From: Thiodubiliella sp900128405
Lineage (GTDB): Bacteria > Pseudomonadota > Gammaproteobacteria > PS1 > Pseudothioglobaceae
DNA: 64,000 nucleotides
NCBI GenBank assembly: GCA_963682085.1
Contig: OY821614.1
Coordinates: 62,001 to 126,000, forward strand
Reading direction: 5' to 3'
Position numbers and translations under genes: made by a program. Under the pieces are notes generated by a model, which did no database searches, was not told the DNA's origin, and saw nothing but the letters and a program-made list of their open reading frames with translations. Of this stretch, positions 26,201-35,528 are shown in pieces; position 1 is the first letter of the stretch, and each line of letters begins with the position of its first letter.

Positions 26201-29200
26201 TAAATTGATTTCTGTTAAAAAAACACTAACTAAATCTATTAATTTAGATAGAGATAAATCAGCCAAAGAATTGCTAGAAAGTTATGTTTTAACTTCAACA
26301 GCGATGCAAAATATTCAAAATGTCATTAACACACAAAAAAAGACCAGCACCAATAAAGCGTGGTCGTTGATTGGTTCTTATGGCTCAGGAAAATCATCAT
26401 TTGCCCTATATTTAAGTCATTTACTTGGGAGCCCAAAAACAGCACTTAGCAAATTAGCATGTAAAAAATTACGCAAAGAAAACACTAATTTTGCAACTGG
26501 TATTAGTAAGCACCTAAAAAACTCTAACGGCTATTGCAAGATATTAATTACAGGTAGTCCAGATTCTCTTATTACAGTATTTCTAAAAACATTAAAAATA
26601 AGTGTTATTGATTATTATGAGGCATTAGATATAGCAGATGATGCAAGTTTGTCAGCAATTGATAAATTATTATCCAGTGATAAAATATCACCCTCTAAAG
26701 TAAGTAATTTAGTTGTTAATATTCAAAATAATATTCAAAACAATGGTGGTAAAGGATTGTTAATTATTATTGATGAATTGGGTAAGTTTTTAGAGTATTC
26801 GGCTCGCCATGAAAGCGATGATATTTTCTTGTTACAAACACTTGCGGAGGCAACATACAATAACAATATTTTATTGTTTGTTTTGTTACATCAATCTTTT
26901 GAGCAATATGGTAAGAACTTAAACACCAAACTTAAAAACGAATGGACAAAAATACAAGGCAGGTATGAAGTTTTGTCATTTATAGAAACCATTACCCAAT
27001 CGCTACATATTATGGGGCGAGTTTTTCAAAATCAATTAAGTAAAACACAACTAAAGCCGATACAAACCAAAATCAAAAACACAGTCAAAGTTTTGCAAGA
27101 AAATAATTTACTGCCTGTTTCTCTTGACACAAAAACAGCCCATCATTTATTTGAAAATTGTTACCCACTGCACCCGATAACAGCCTTATTATTACCTACT
27201 TTATGCCAAAAAGTGGCACAAAATGAAAGAACTTTGTTTAATTATTTAGGTGGCTCAGAACCCTTATCATTAGTTAAAAAATTAGACAAACTGAAAGCGG
27301 GGGAATTTGTCTTACCAGCAGATATTTTTGATTATTTTTTAACAGGTCAAATATTAACCAATGATTTGCAAGTACAAAGAACAGTGGTTGAAGCCAATAG
27401 TGCAATAGAGCGGTTTTCAACAAGCAACACAGAGGAAATGAATTTGCTTAAAACTATTGGCTTATTAAATGTCATTAGCAAAATCCCAGCATCGAAGTCA
27501 TTATTAAAGTTATGCGACAGTCTTTTTAAGGCAAATATTCAAAACCTTGAAAAGCAATCAATTGTTTATTACCGAAAATTTAATAATGAATATCGAGTAT
27601 GGCAAGGCAGTGATTTTGATATAAATGCTGAATTAATCAAGCAAGAGGCACAATTATGTGCGTTAGATGTCGCAAATAAATTAAATGAAATCTCAGTTTT
27701 TTTACCATTCGTTGCAAAAAAATATTCTATTGAACAACACAGTTTATTTTATTTTGAGCCACTTTTTATTAATGTATCGTCATACAAATTTCAAGCTGAA
27801 CAAGGTGCAAACCCAAGAATTATATTTTGTTTAAGCGATACTTCAAAAGACAAAAAAACTTTTGAAACCAAGTTAGTGCAGTATTTTTCAGAGCAAGATA
27901 TTTGTGTTTTGCTAGACAACAGCGAGCAAATCAAACAAGTTATTAAGAATCAAACAGCTTTAGAATATATAAAAATGCATAATTCGGTTATTCAACAAGA
28001 CCCAGTAGTGCAAAGAGAATTTAAAGTATATGTGGCTAATGTTGAAAAAGAAGTAACCAATGAGCTTAATAAAATTGTAGAAAACCCTATAGTTTGTTGC
28101 TGGTATCAAAATAAAATTCAGAAACAAATAAACAATAAAAGAAGTATTCAAAAGTTTCTTTCTGAAATCTTAGCAGATATTTACCCCCAAACTCCAATTA
28201 TTAAAAACGAGCTTATTAATAGAAGTCGCCCATCGGCTCAAGCGAATGCAGGTCGTAAAAAATTATTGATAGCATTATTAAATAATGCCGATAAACAAGA
28301 TTTAGGTATTGAAGCATATCCCGCAGAAAAAAGCATGTATAAAGCCATTTTAGAAAGTAGTGGCATACATAGAAAGGTAAAGAATGACTGGAAAATTCTG
28401 CCACCTAAAGATTTTGCTTACTTAAAAGTATGGAAGATAATAGAAAAGTTTTTTAACAACGCTAAAGAACAAGCGCAAAATTTTTCTATTTTAGATGAAA
28501 CTTTGACCTCACCCCCTTATGGCATTAAAAAACCAGTATTACCTATTTTCTATATGGCAGTCTATTTATCCAATAAAGACGAAATCGCTGTTTATGAAGA
28601 CCGCTTTTATGTGCCATACTTCACAACTGAACATTTAGAGCGTTTTTTAAAGCGTCCAGATACTTTTACTTTTCAGCAATTTAAAATAGAAGGGCTAAAC
28701 CAAGCTTTAATGCAGGAATATGAGCAAAATTTATTAAATGGCAGGCAAGCTCCAAATGCTCAAGCCATCTTTAGTGCAATTTCGGTATTTATTAAAGAAC
28801 TGCCCTCCTATAGTAAACAAACTAATAATATTTCAAGTACTGCTCAATCAGTACGAGATGCCTTTAAAAACAACAAAAGCCCACAGGATTTATTGTTTAA
28901 AAAACTACCAAATGTTTGTGGGTTTGATGCTACTACTCAGGGTTTTGGTGAAGTGTTAAAAAAAGCCTTACAAGAAATAAAAAATACTTATTTTTTAATG
29001 CTTAATAAGCAAATTAATATATTAGCAGAGCAATTACAAGTAGTGGAATTAAAAAGTAATCAAGGTAAAATTAAGACCAAATTGGTAGAATATGGACAAC
29101 GATTAAAGGCCTATACAATAGATCAAGATACCACAAAATTTATCAATAGTATTAGTGAGAGTTATGGCGATAATACGCATTATTTTGAACAAGTTTTAAT

Positions 29201-29462
29201 GTCAATCAATAATAAACATCCTAAGGAATGGAGTGATATCGATAACGACTTTGTCAAACAAAAATTATCAGAAAATATTAAACTCATTGTCAATTTAGAT
29301 AAAGTTCGCTCTTATCATACAAAAGATGAGTTAACCGATCCTCAAGAAATAATAGTTTTGTCTAGTTCAGAATTATTATCAAATGAAGCGAAAATTAGGG
29401 TGGCAAGTAAAATATTAAGTAGCGTTTCTGCAGTGAAAGAAATAGGCTTAAGAAATGGTTAA
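26190..29462 (+). CDS. sspC: Large P-loop ATPase, SspC-like
   Basis: A 1090-residue AAA-type ATPase. Walker A is GSYGSGKSS (residues 62-70) and Walker B is IIIDELGKF (about 191-199), followed by a sensor-like FVLLHQSFEQYG. The rest is long, helical and rich in N, Q and K. Its place between a DUF4007 protein and a PP-loop protein fits SspC, which supplies ATP hydrolysis for sulfur modification of DNA. Large ATPases of BREX and DISARM-type systems look similar, so the assignment depends on the neighbours. It overlaps its neighbours on both sides (11 and 8 bp). Confidence 0.77.
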   Translation: MQPNKLISVKKTLTKSINLDRDKSAKELLESYVLTSTAMQNIQNVINTQKKTSTNKAWSLIGSYGSGKSSFALYLSHLLGSPKTALSKLACKKLRKENTNFATGISKHLKNSNGYCKILITGSPDSLITVFLKTLKISVIDYYEALDIADDASLSAIDKLLSSDKISPSKVSNLVVNIQNNIQNNGGKGLLIIIDELGKFLEYSARHESDDIFLLQTLAEATYNNNILLFVLLHQSFEQYGKNLNTKLKNEWTKIQGRYEVLSFIETITQSLHIMGRVFQNQLSKTQLKPIQTKIKNTVKVLQENNLLPVSLDTKTAHHLFENCYPLHPITALLLPTLCQKVAQNERTLFNYLGGSEPLSLVKKLDKLKAGEFVLPADIFDYFLTGQILTNDLQVQRTVVEANSAIERFSTSNTEEMNLLKTIGLLNVISKIPASKSLLKLCDSLFKANIQNLEKQSIVYYRKFNNEYRVWQGSDFDINAELIKQEAQLCALDVANKLNEISVFLPFVAKKYSIEQHSLFYFEPLFINVSSYKFQAEQGANPRIIFCLSDTSKDKKTFETKLVQYFSEQDICVLLDNSEQIKQVIKNQTALEYIKMHNSVIQQDPVVQREFKVYVANVEKEVTNELNKIVENPIVCCWYQNKIQKQINNKRSIQKFLSEILADIYPQTPIIKNELINRSRPSAQANAGRKKLLIALLNNADKQDLGIEAYPAEKSMYKAILESSGIHRKVKNDWKILPPKDFAYLKVWKIIEKFFNNAKEQAQNFSILDETLTSPPYGIKKPVLPIFYMAVYLSNKDEIAVYEDRFYVPYFTTEHLERFLKRPDTFTFQQFKIEGLNQALMQEYEQNLLNGRQAPNAQAIFSAISVFIKELPSYSKQTNNISSTAQSVRDAFKNNKSPQDLLFKKLPNVCGFDATTQGFGEVLKKALQEIKNTYFLMLNKQINILAEQLQVVELKSNQGKIKTKLVEYGQRLKAYTIDQDTTKFINSISESYGDNTHYFEQVLMSINNKHPKEWSDIDNDFVKQKLSENIKLIVNLDKVRSYHTKDELTDPQEIIVLSSSELLSNEAKIRVASKILSSVSAVKEIGLRNG

Positions 29463-30249
29463 AAAAATTAGACATGTATTAGGTATTTCAGGCGGTAAAG
29501 ATAGTGCTGCTTTAGCCATTTATCTCAAACAACAAAATAAAGTGCCTGATATTGAATATTTTTTTACAGATACGGGCGTGGAGTTACCAGAGATTTATAC
29601 TTTTTTAGATAAATTAGAGGGTTATTTAGGTAAAAAAATTGAACGACTAGGTAGTGAAAAAGATTTTTTTCATCATCTTAAAATGAAAGATGGAATGTTG
29701 CCCTCACCGCAACAGCGTTGGTGTACAAAAGATATGAAAATAGCACCTTTTGAAAAATTTATTGGCGATGACAAATGTATTTCTTATATTGGCATTCGTG
29801 CTGATGAAAATCGTGAAGGTTATATTAGTAATAAAAAAAATATTAAGCCAGTTTTTCCCTTTATTGAAGATGGCTTGGTCAGAGAAGATATTTTTAATTT
29901 ATTAAGAGACACGGTAGGTATTCCAGAATATTATGAATGGCGTAGTCGATCAGGATGTTTTTTCTGTTTTTTTCAACGCCGAGAAGAGTGGATAGGTTTA
30001 GCAGAACGATATCCTGAAGAGTTTGCAAGAGCTGTTGAAATGGAAAAACAAGAGGGTGGTAAGGGCTACACATGGATACAAGGCATGACTCTTGAAGAGT
30101 TACTTGAGCGAAAGGATGAAATTTTGGAAAATAGTAAAAAAAGAAAAGAACAACTTGCAAAGAAAAAAGATAATCGATCTTGGCAAGATATTTTAATAGA
30201 AGATGGGCGAGATGATGAAGATCAGGCTTGTTTGATTTGTAGTTTATAG
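29455..30249 (+). CDS. sspD: PP-loop ATP pyrophosphatase, SspD/DndC-like
   Basis: A 264-residue PAPS-reductase-family protein. The PP-loop SGGKDS is at residues 12-17, followed by the acceptor-type FTDTGVELPE. Cysteines C90 (RWCTKDMK), C168 and C171 (GCFFC) and C259/C262 (ACLIC) form the pattern expected for the iron-sulfur ligands of DndC/SspD. The role inferred is adenylation of the DNA backbone with ATP before sulfur transfer. It overlaps the ATPase gene and is 11 bp before the helicase gene. The cysteine desulfurase partner (SspA or IscS) is not in the window. Confidence 0.8.
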   Translation: MVKKIRHVLGISGGKDSAALAIYLKQQNKVPDIEYFFTDTGVELPEIYTFLDKLEGYLGKKIERLGSEKDFFHHLKMKDGMLPSPQQRWCTKDMKIAPFEKFIGDDKCISYIGIRADENREGYISNKKNIKPVFPFIEDGLVREDIFNLLRDTVGIPEYYEWRSRSGCFFCFFQRREEWIGLAERYPEEFARAVEMEKQEGGKGYTWIQGMTLEELLERKDEILENSKKRKEQLAKKKDNRSWQDILIEDGRDDEDQACLICSL

Positions 30250-30260
30250 GATTGTATTAA

Positions 30261-31868
30261 ATGAAGTTATCAGATTTAGTTTCAAGAGCAGATGTTGAAA
30301 CACTACAAGATTTATTGGGGAAGCCAACTGTAAATTTAATTAATCAATTAGAACAACAAAAATTTAGCACAACAAAGTTAAAACAAGTTTTGCAAAATAT
30401 GTACTCTCAAACTGATTTAATTACAAATCAGAATACAAGATATATATTGTTTGATTTATTGAGCGAAACAGAGGCTAAGAATTTGTTTCATTCATTAAGT
30501 CAAGACATTGGCAATGATGTTTGGGGGCAGTTAAAAAAAATAAAGATAACACCAAAAAATAAGACTATTTTTTATGATTATTTTGAAATTACAGATGATG
30601 AAGAGAGGCGTACTAAATTACCTAATACGGAAATAGTAAAAGCACAATATTCTTTATTTAGTCATCAAGTTAAAGCATCTATAGAAACCATTAAATTATT
30701 GCATAACAAAGACAAGCATAGAGCGATATTACATATGCCAACAGGCTCTGGAAAAACAAGAGTAGCAATGCATATTATCGCAAATTATTTAAGAGAAAAA
30801 TCAGGAACAACTGTTATTTGGTTGGCTTATAGTGAGGAATTGTGTGAACAAGCGGTGGAAGAATTTACTAAATCTTGGCAATGTGTGGGTAATAGAAATA
30901 CAAATGTTTATCGTTTTTGGGGAAACAATAACATAGAGGATATTGAAAACATTAAAGATGGCTTCATTGTCGCTGGATTACCTAAACTAGTAAGTAAGGC
31001 AAAAAAAAGCATAGAGTTTATGCAAAATTTATCAAAACGCACATCACTTGTTGTAATTGATGAAGCACATCAAGCAGTAGCGTCTACTTATAGCGTAGTT
31101 TTAGATTTATTAGCACCACAGCATAAAAATACAATACATTTATTGGGCTTGACTGCAACACCTGGAAGAACTTGGTTAAATATTGCAGAAGATGAAAAAT
31201 TATCAAATTTCTTTTTTAGACAAAAGTATAGTTTATCTATTGATGGATTTGATAGCCCTGTTGATTATTTAGTGAAGCAAGATTATTTAGCAGAATCAAA
31301 ATTTGAGTCTTTGTATTATAATTTTGGTGCTGATTTGACTAAAGCAGACATTAAAAAAATTCAAAATAATATAGATATACCGAAAGATATATTAGAGAAA
31401 ATAGCGGAAGATACAAAAAGAAATATGCTAATTATTCAAAAAATTATAGAGTTATCGAAAGAGGCAAAAAGAATTATTGTATTCGCTTCTACTGTTGAAC
31501 ATTCTAAGTTGCTATCATCGGTTTTACGTTACAAAGGCGTTAATGCAAAATCAGTTACGGGCGATACGCCATGGCAAGATAGAAGCAATATTATTGATGA
31601 GTTTAAAAAAGATGAAATAGAAACAATGATAATTTGCAATTATGCTGTTTTAACAACAGGATTTGATGCACCGAAAACAAGTGTGGCAGTAATTGCAAGA
31701 CCAACAAAATCACTGGTTTTATATAGTCAAATGGTAGGCAGGGCAATTCGAGGAGTAAAAGCAGGTGGTAACAAAGAAGCAAGGATTATTACCGTAGTAG
31801 ATAAAAATTTAGGTGGTTTTGGCGATGTGGCTAAGGCTTTTGATAATTGGAACGATGTTTGGGAGTAA
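30261..31868 (+). CDS. DEAD/DEAH-box (SF2) helicase of the ssp-like cassette
   Basis: A 535-residue superfamily 2 helicase. Motif I is MPTGSGKTRVA (from about residue 159), motif II DEAH (near 266), motif III GLTATPG (near 296) and motif VI QMVGRAIRG (near 489). A ~130-residue N-terminal helical domain precedes the core. It is co-directional and 3 bp from the next gene. In sspBCD-sspFGH loci the restriction module lies directly downstream of sspD, so this is a candidate component of that module; I cannot say from sequence which Ssp letter applies. Confidence 0.85.
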   Translation: MKLSDLVSRADVETLQDLLGKPTVNLINQLEQQKFSTTKLKQVLQNMYSQTDLITNQNTRYILFDLLSETEAKNLFHSLSQDIGNDVWGQLKKIKITPKNKTIFYDYFEITDDEERRTKLPNTEIVKAQYSLFSHQVKASIETIKLLHNKDKHRAILHMPTGSGKTRVAMHIIANYLREKSGTTVIWLAYSEELCEQAVEEFTKSWQCVGNRNTNVYRFWGNNNIEDIENIKDGFIVAGLPKLVSKAKKSIEFMQNLSKRTSLVVIDEAHQAVASTYSVVLDLLAPQHKNTIHLLGLTATPGRTWLNIAEDEKLSNFFFRQKYSLSIDGFDSPVDYLVKQDYLAESKFESLYYNFGADLTKADIKKIQNNIDIPKDILEKIAEDTKRNMLIIQKIIELSKEAKRIIVFASTVEHSKLLSSVLRYKGVNAKSVTGDTPWQDRSNIIDEFKKDEIETMIICNYAVLTTGFDAPKTSVAVIARPTKSLVLYSQMVGRAIRGVKAGGNKEARIITVVDKNLGGFGDVAKAFDNWNDVWE

Positions 31869-31871
31869 ACA

Positions 31872-33626
31872 ATGGCACAAAGAATAGTAGCAACTCATTT
31901 AGTTGTAAAAGCAATGAGAGATAATGGTTATAAAAATGCAGCTTATGCACTAGCGGAATTAATGGACAATTCAATACAAGCAAATGCTAGTGAAATAAAG
32001 TTAGTCTGCATAGAAGGTAAAGATAATGGTAGAAAGAACTTATCTAAAATTGCAGTGATTGATAATGGCACTGGAATGGATAAAGACACACTAGAATTAT
32101 CATTAGGATTTGGTAATGGAACACATTTAACTGCAGAAAATCAAAACGGCATAGGTAAATTTGGTATGGGTTTACCCAATTCTTCAATTTCTCAATGTAA
32201 AAAAGTAGAAGTTTATACTTGGCAAAATAATGGCGATACTTTGTATAGTTATCTTGATTTAGATGAAATCACTAATAATGGATTAGAAGAAGTGCCAGAA
32301 CCTATTCAGAAAAATATTCCCAATGAATTTGAAGAATATATAAATGAAGAAAACGGGACACTAGTTTTATGGACAAAAATTGATAGGTGTATGTGGCAAA
32401 CTGCAAAATCTATTTTTAAACACTCAGAGCTTATAATTGGTCGTATGTATCGATATTTTATCCAAGATAATGAAGTCTCAATTGAGATGATTGCTAAAAA
32501 TGAAAATGGACAATTCTCCTTGCCCAATACTAATGATAACAATTTTAAGGCTAATGACCCTATTTATTTAATGAATAAGACTTCATGTCCAGAACCTTTT
32601 GATAACAATGCTATGTTCAAAAAATGGGATGGTGAGGACTATGAAACTAAATTTATAGTAGAACATAATAATAATAAGCATGAGGTAAGTATTAAATTTA
32701 CTTATGCAAAAGAAGAAAGTAGAGATGTGAGAAAATACGGTAATGCTGGAAGCACTCCACACGGAAAGCATGCACAACAAAATGTAGGAGTTTCTATTAT
32801 GCGAGCCAATAGAGAATTAGATTTGGATACCAAGTGGACAATACAGCATGATGTGACGGAAAGATGGTGGGGTGTTGAGGTAAATTTTCCTCCATCTCTT
32901 GATGATGTATTTGGAGTAGCGAACAATAAACAGTCTGCAAGAAATTTTACAGCTGATTTAGCCAATATGAATGAAGGTATATATGAAGGCCAAACCTTAA
33001 TAGAATATAAGGACGAATTGAAAGCAGATAATGATCCTACTGGGGCTCTAATAGAGATTGCAGAAAGGGTAGATTCAATTATAAAGCAAATTAGAAAAGC
33101 AATAAAATTACAAACTAAAAATACAAGACAAGAGCGAAATATTGACACTGCTGAAGAGATAGCAACAAATGCAACCGATAAACTAAAGAGTGAAGGAAAT
33201 ATAGGAGGAAGCGACAAAGGGGAAAGTTTAGACAATCAAGAAAAAAAGTCTCAAATAGCAGATGGATTAGATGAGGCAGGTATAGAAAATGCAGAAGTAA
33301 TAGCGGCATCAATAGTAGATGATAACTTGAAATATATTATTAAAGATGGTGATATTGATGGTGATGCTTTTTTTAGCGTCCGTCCCAAAGGCGGGAAAAT
33401 TATGATTATTTTAAATATCAACCACCCTGTTCACTCAAAATTAATTGAATTATTAGAAAAAGACGATGAACAAGGAAGCAATGCTTTTGATGCATTAAAA
33501 CTTCTTATTATGGCGTGGGCACGATATGAAGACCAGCAACCAGACGGTGAACAAAAAGATCGCACCCAAGAGGCACGGGCTGACTGGGGTAGAATGGCAA
33601 AAAGATTTTTAAATAATCAAGAATAA
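31872..33626 (+). CDS. GHKL (MORC/HSP90-like) ATPase of the ssp-like cassette
   Basis: A 584-residue protein with an N-terminal Bergerat-fold ATPase: N-box ALAELMDNSIQANAS (about residues 26-40), G1 VIDNGTGMD (about 62-70), G2 GIGKFGMGLPNSS (about 93-105). The middle has a second-domain pattern (RNFTADLANMNEGIYEG). A lysine/glutamate-rich linker near residues 420-470 leads to a C-terminal domain that ends WGRMAKRFLNNQE. It differs clearly from the GHKL protein at 17998, so the two cassettes did not arise by simple duplication of this gene. Likely a DNA-loading component of the defence module. Confidence 0.85.
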   Translation: MAQRIVATHLVVKAMRDNGYKNAAYALAELMDNSIQANASEIKLVCIEGKDNGRKNLSKIAVIDNGTGMDKDTLELSLGFGNGTHLTAENQNGIGKFGMGLPNSSISQCKKVEVYTWQNNGDTLYSYLDLDEITNNGLEEVPEPIQKNIPNEFEEYINEENGTLVLWTKIDRCMWQTAKSIFKHSELIIGRMYRYFIQDNEVSIEMIAKNENGQFSLPNTNDNNFKANDPIYLMNKTSCPEPFDNNAMFKKWDGEDYETKFIVEHNNNKHEVSIKFTYAKEESRDVRKYGNAGSTPHGKHAQQNVGVSIMRANRELDLDTKWTIQHDVTERWWGVEVNFPPSLDDVFGVANNKQSARNFTADLANMNEGIYEGQTLIEYKDELKADNDPTGALIEIAERVDSIIKQIRKAIKLQTKNTRQERNIDTAEEIATNATDKLKSEGNIGGSDKGESLDNQEKKSQIADGLDEAGIENAEVIAASIVDDNLKYIIKDGDIDGDAFFSVRPKGGKIMIILNINHPVHSKLIELLEKDDEQGSNAFDALKLLIMAWARYEDQQPDGEQKDRTQEARADWGRMAKRFLNNQE

Positions 33627-33629
33627 TTG

Positions 33630-34058
33630 ATGGCTAATAAACTACTTGATACACAGGTTTTACAAAATGAATTTAGTGATTTTGCCTCTCAAGCAAAAAC
33701 AGAAGTTATTATTAGTGTAATCACCAAGGCTAAAATATCGTATAAATCCAGTAATAATAAGCCTTTTAGTCATTTCGTTGACACCAACAAAATGGTCGTT
33801 TTGGGCTCAAATTTTCAGCGTCAAATTCAAGGCATTGTGCTTACTCGTTATGTTTGTTATCTCATTATTCAAAATGGCGACCCAAGAAAAGAGACGGTTG
33901 CATTTGTACAAACTTATTTTGCTAATTACCCCTATCTATATAAAGGTTTTCAATGGACAAGAAAATTGTCAAAAACTTTGATAGATTGGGTAAGGGCGAT
34001 GAGTAATTTTCAACCTTCGGGGTATTCCTTTGGAAGGGTGAGGGTGGGATTATGTTAG
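33630..34058 (+). CDS. Last gene of the ssp-like cassette, probably 3'-truncated
   Basis: A 142-residue product from the ATG at 33630 (an in-frame TTG abuts the previous stop at 33627). I do not recognise the family. The first ~125 residues look like normal folded protein (FVQTYFANYPYLYKGFQWTRKLSKTLIDWVRAMSNFQ), whereas the last dozen (GYSFGRVRVGLC) look like read-through of unrelated sequence. It ends 39 bp before gatB. This suggests that a longer gene, possibly the nuclease component of the module, lost its 3' end at the island boundary. Confidence 0.6.
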   Translation: MANKLLDTQVLQNEFSDFASQAKTEVIISVITKAKISYKSSNNKPFSHFVDTNKMVVLGSNFQRQIQGIVLTRYVCYLIIQNGDPRKETVAFVQTYFANYPYLYKGFQWTRKLSKTLIDWVRAMSNFQPSGYSFGRVRVGLC

Positions 34059-34097
34059 GATTGGTGTTAATAATTATATTGAATTTAGGAATTAAAT

Positions 34098-35528
34098 ATG
34101 GAATGGGAAACAGTGATTGGGCTAGAAATTCATGCTCAACTTAATACAAAATCTAAGATATTTTCAGCGGCAGCGACTAAGTTTGGTGCGCAGCCGAATT
34201 CGCAGGCGTGTGCGGTGGATTTGGGGTTGCCGGGGGTGTTGCCGGTGTTGAATGTTGAGGTGGTGAATAAGGCGGTTACATTTGGTTTGGCGGTTGATGC
34301 GCATATTAATCAGCGGAATGTATTTGATCGGAAAAATTATTTTTATCCTGATTTGCCGAAGGGTTATCAGATTTCACAATTGGATTTACCGATTGTGGGC
34401 GAGGGGAAAATAGATATTGGGATTGAGGGTGAGGTGAAAACTATTGGCATTACTCGTGCGCATTTGGAGGAGGATGCGGGTAAATCGGTGCATGATATGT
34501 TTGATAATGATACGGCTATTGATTTAAATCGTGCAGGAACGCCATTGTTAGAAATTGTTTCTGACCCTGATATGCGGAGTGCCAAAGAGGCGGTGGCGTA
34601 TGCTAAGAAAATTCATGCGTTGGTGCAGTATATTGATATTTGCGATGGTAATATGGCAGAAGGTTCGTTTCGTTGCGATGCTAATGTTTCTATTCGTCCG
34701 ATGGGGCAGGAGGAATTGGGTACTCGGGCAGAACTTAAAAATATTAATTCATTCAAATTTTTGGAAAAAGCCATTAATTTAGAGGTGGAGCGACAGCAGG
34801 ATATTCTTGAAGAGGGTGGCAAGGTGGCACAGGAAACTCGTTTGTATGATTCGGTAAAGCACGAAACGCGTTCTATGCGTTCTAAAGAAGAGGCGAATGA
34901 TTATCGCTATTTTCCAGACCCAGATTTATTGCCTGTTGAAGTTTCAGATGAATTATTGGCAATAATTAAAGCGCAATTACCAGAATTGCCACTTGAAAAA
35001 AAGGTGCGTTTTATTAAAAAATTGGGATTAAGTGAATATGATGCGGATGTGCTAACTTCGCAGAAATCGTTGGCTGATTATTTTGAAATTATGCTGAAAG
35101 GTAACGAATCAAATGCCAAATTATGTGCCAATTGGGCGATGGGCGAATTGAGTGCCTCACTCAATAAAAACCAAATTGAAATCGAAAAATCTCCTGTTTC
35201 AGCACAAGATTTATCGTTATTGATTACGCGTATTGGCGATGATACTATTTCAGGAAAAATTGCCAAAGATGTGTTTAAAGCCATGTGGGATGGTGAGGGC
35301 GGTGCAGATGAGATTATTGATACCAAAGGGCTTAAACAAATGACGGATACGGGTGCGATTGAGCAGATTGTGGATGAGATTATTGAAAATAATGCACCTC
35401 AAGTTGCACAATTTAAATCGGGTAATGAAAAAATCTTAGGTTTCTTTGTGGGTCAGGCGATGAAAGCCACGCAGGGTAAGGCAAATCCTAAATTATTGAA
35501 TGAATTACTTAGGTCAAAACTTGGGTAA
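34098..35528 (+). CDS. gatB: Asp-tRNA(Asn)/Glu-tRNA(Gln) amidotransferase subunit B
   Basis: The 476-residue tRNA-binding and kinase/transamidase subunit of GatCAB. It starts with the family signature WETVIGLEIHAQLNTKSKIFSAA and has DLNRAGTPLLEIVSDPD and the YRYFPDPDLLPV motif, plus a C-terminal YqeY/tail domain. Preceded by AGGA. The matching gatC and gatA end at 16686, so the complex is encoded by a split operon with the defence island in between. Expression may depend on read-through from the island or a promoter in its end. The 3' end overlaps selO by 29 bp. Confidence 0.97.
   Translation: MEWETVIGLEIHAQLNTKSKIFSAAATKFGAQPNSQACAVDLGLPGVLPVLNVEVVNKAVTFGLAVDAHINQRNVFDRKNYFYPDLPKGYQISQLDLPIVGEGKIDIGIEGEVKTIGITRAHLEEDAGKSVHDMFDNDTAIDLNRAGTPLLEIVSDPDMRSAKEAVAYAKKIHALVQYIDICDGNMAEGSFRCDANVSIRPMGQEELGTRAELKNINSFKFLEKAINLEVERQQDILEEGGKVAQETRLYDSVKHETRSMRSKEEANDYRYFPDPDLLPVEVSDELLAIIKAQLPELPLEKKVRFIKKLGLSEYDADVLTSQKSLADYFEIMLKGNESNAKLCANWAMGELSASLNKNQIEIEKSPVSAQDLSLLITRIGDDTISGKIAKDVFKAMWDGEGGADEIIDTKGLKQMTDTGAIEQIVDEIIENNAPQVAQFKSGNEKILGFFVGQAMKATQGKANPKLLNELLRSKLG

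Larger units (their letters stand above)
16687..34097. other. Accessory (defence) island between gatA and gatB
   Basis: All genes here are on the + strand but are unrelated to the housekeeping genes on both sides, and are visibly richer in A and T than gatA, ileS or gatB. Content: a six-gene PP-loop/GHKL/ParB/nuclease cassette, a spacer with a decayed MITE and direct repeats around a secreted GNAT-like gene, and a six-gene sspBCD-helicase-GHKL cassette. No integrase gene and no convincing direct att repeats were found at the edges (16687-16719 and 34059-34097), so the acquisition mechanism is unknown. Confidence 0.8.

Noticed and set aside
30261..31868. Type I or III restriction enzyme helicase subunit
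   Set aside because: It has SF2 helicase motifs but no nuclease domain, and no methyltransferase or specificity gene is adjacent.
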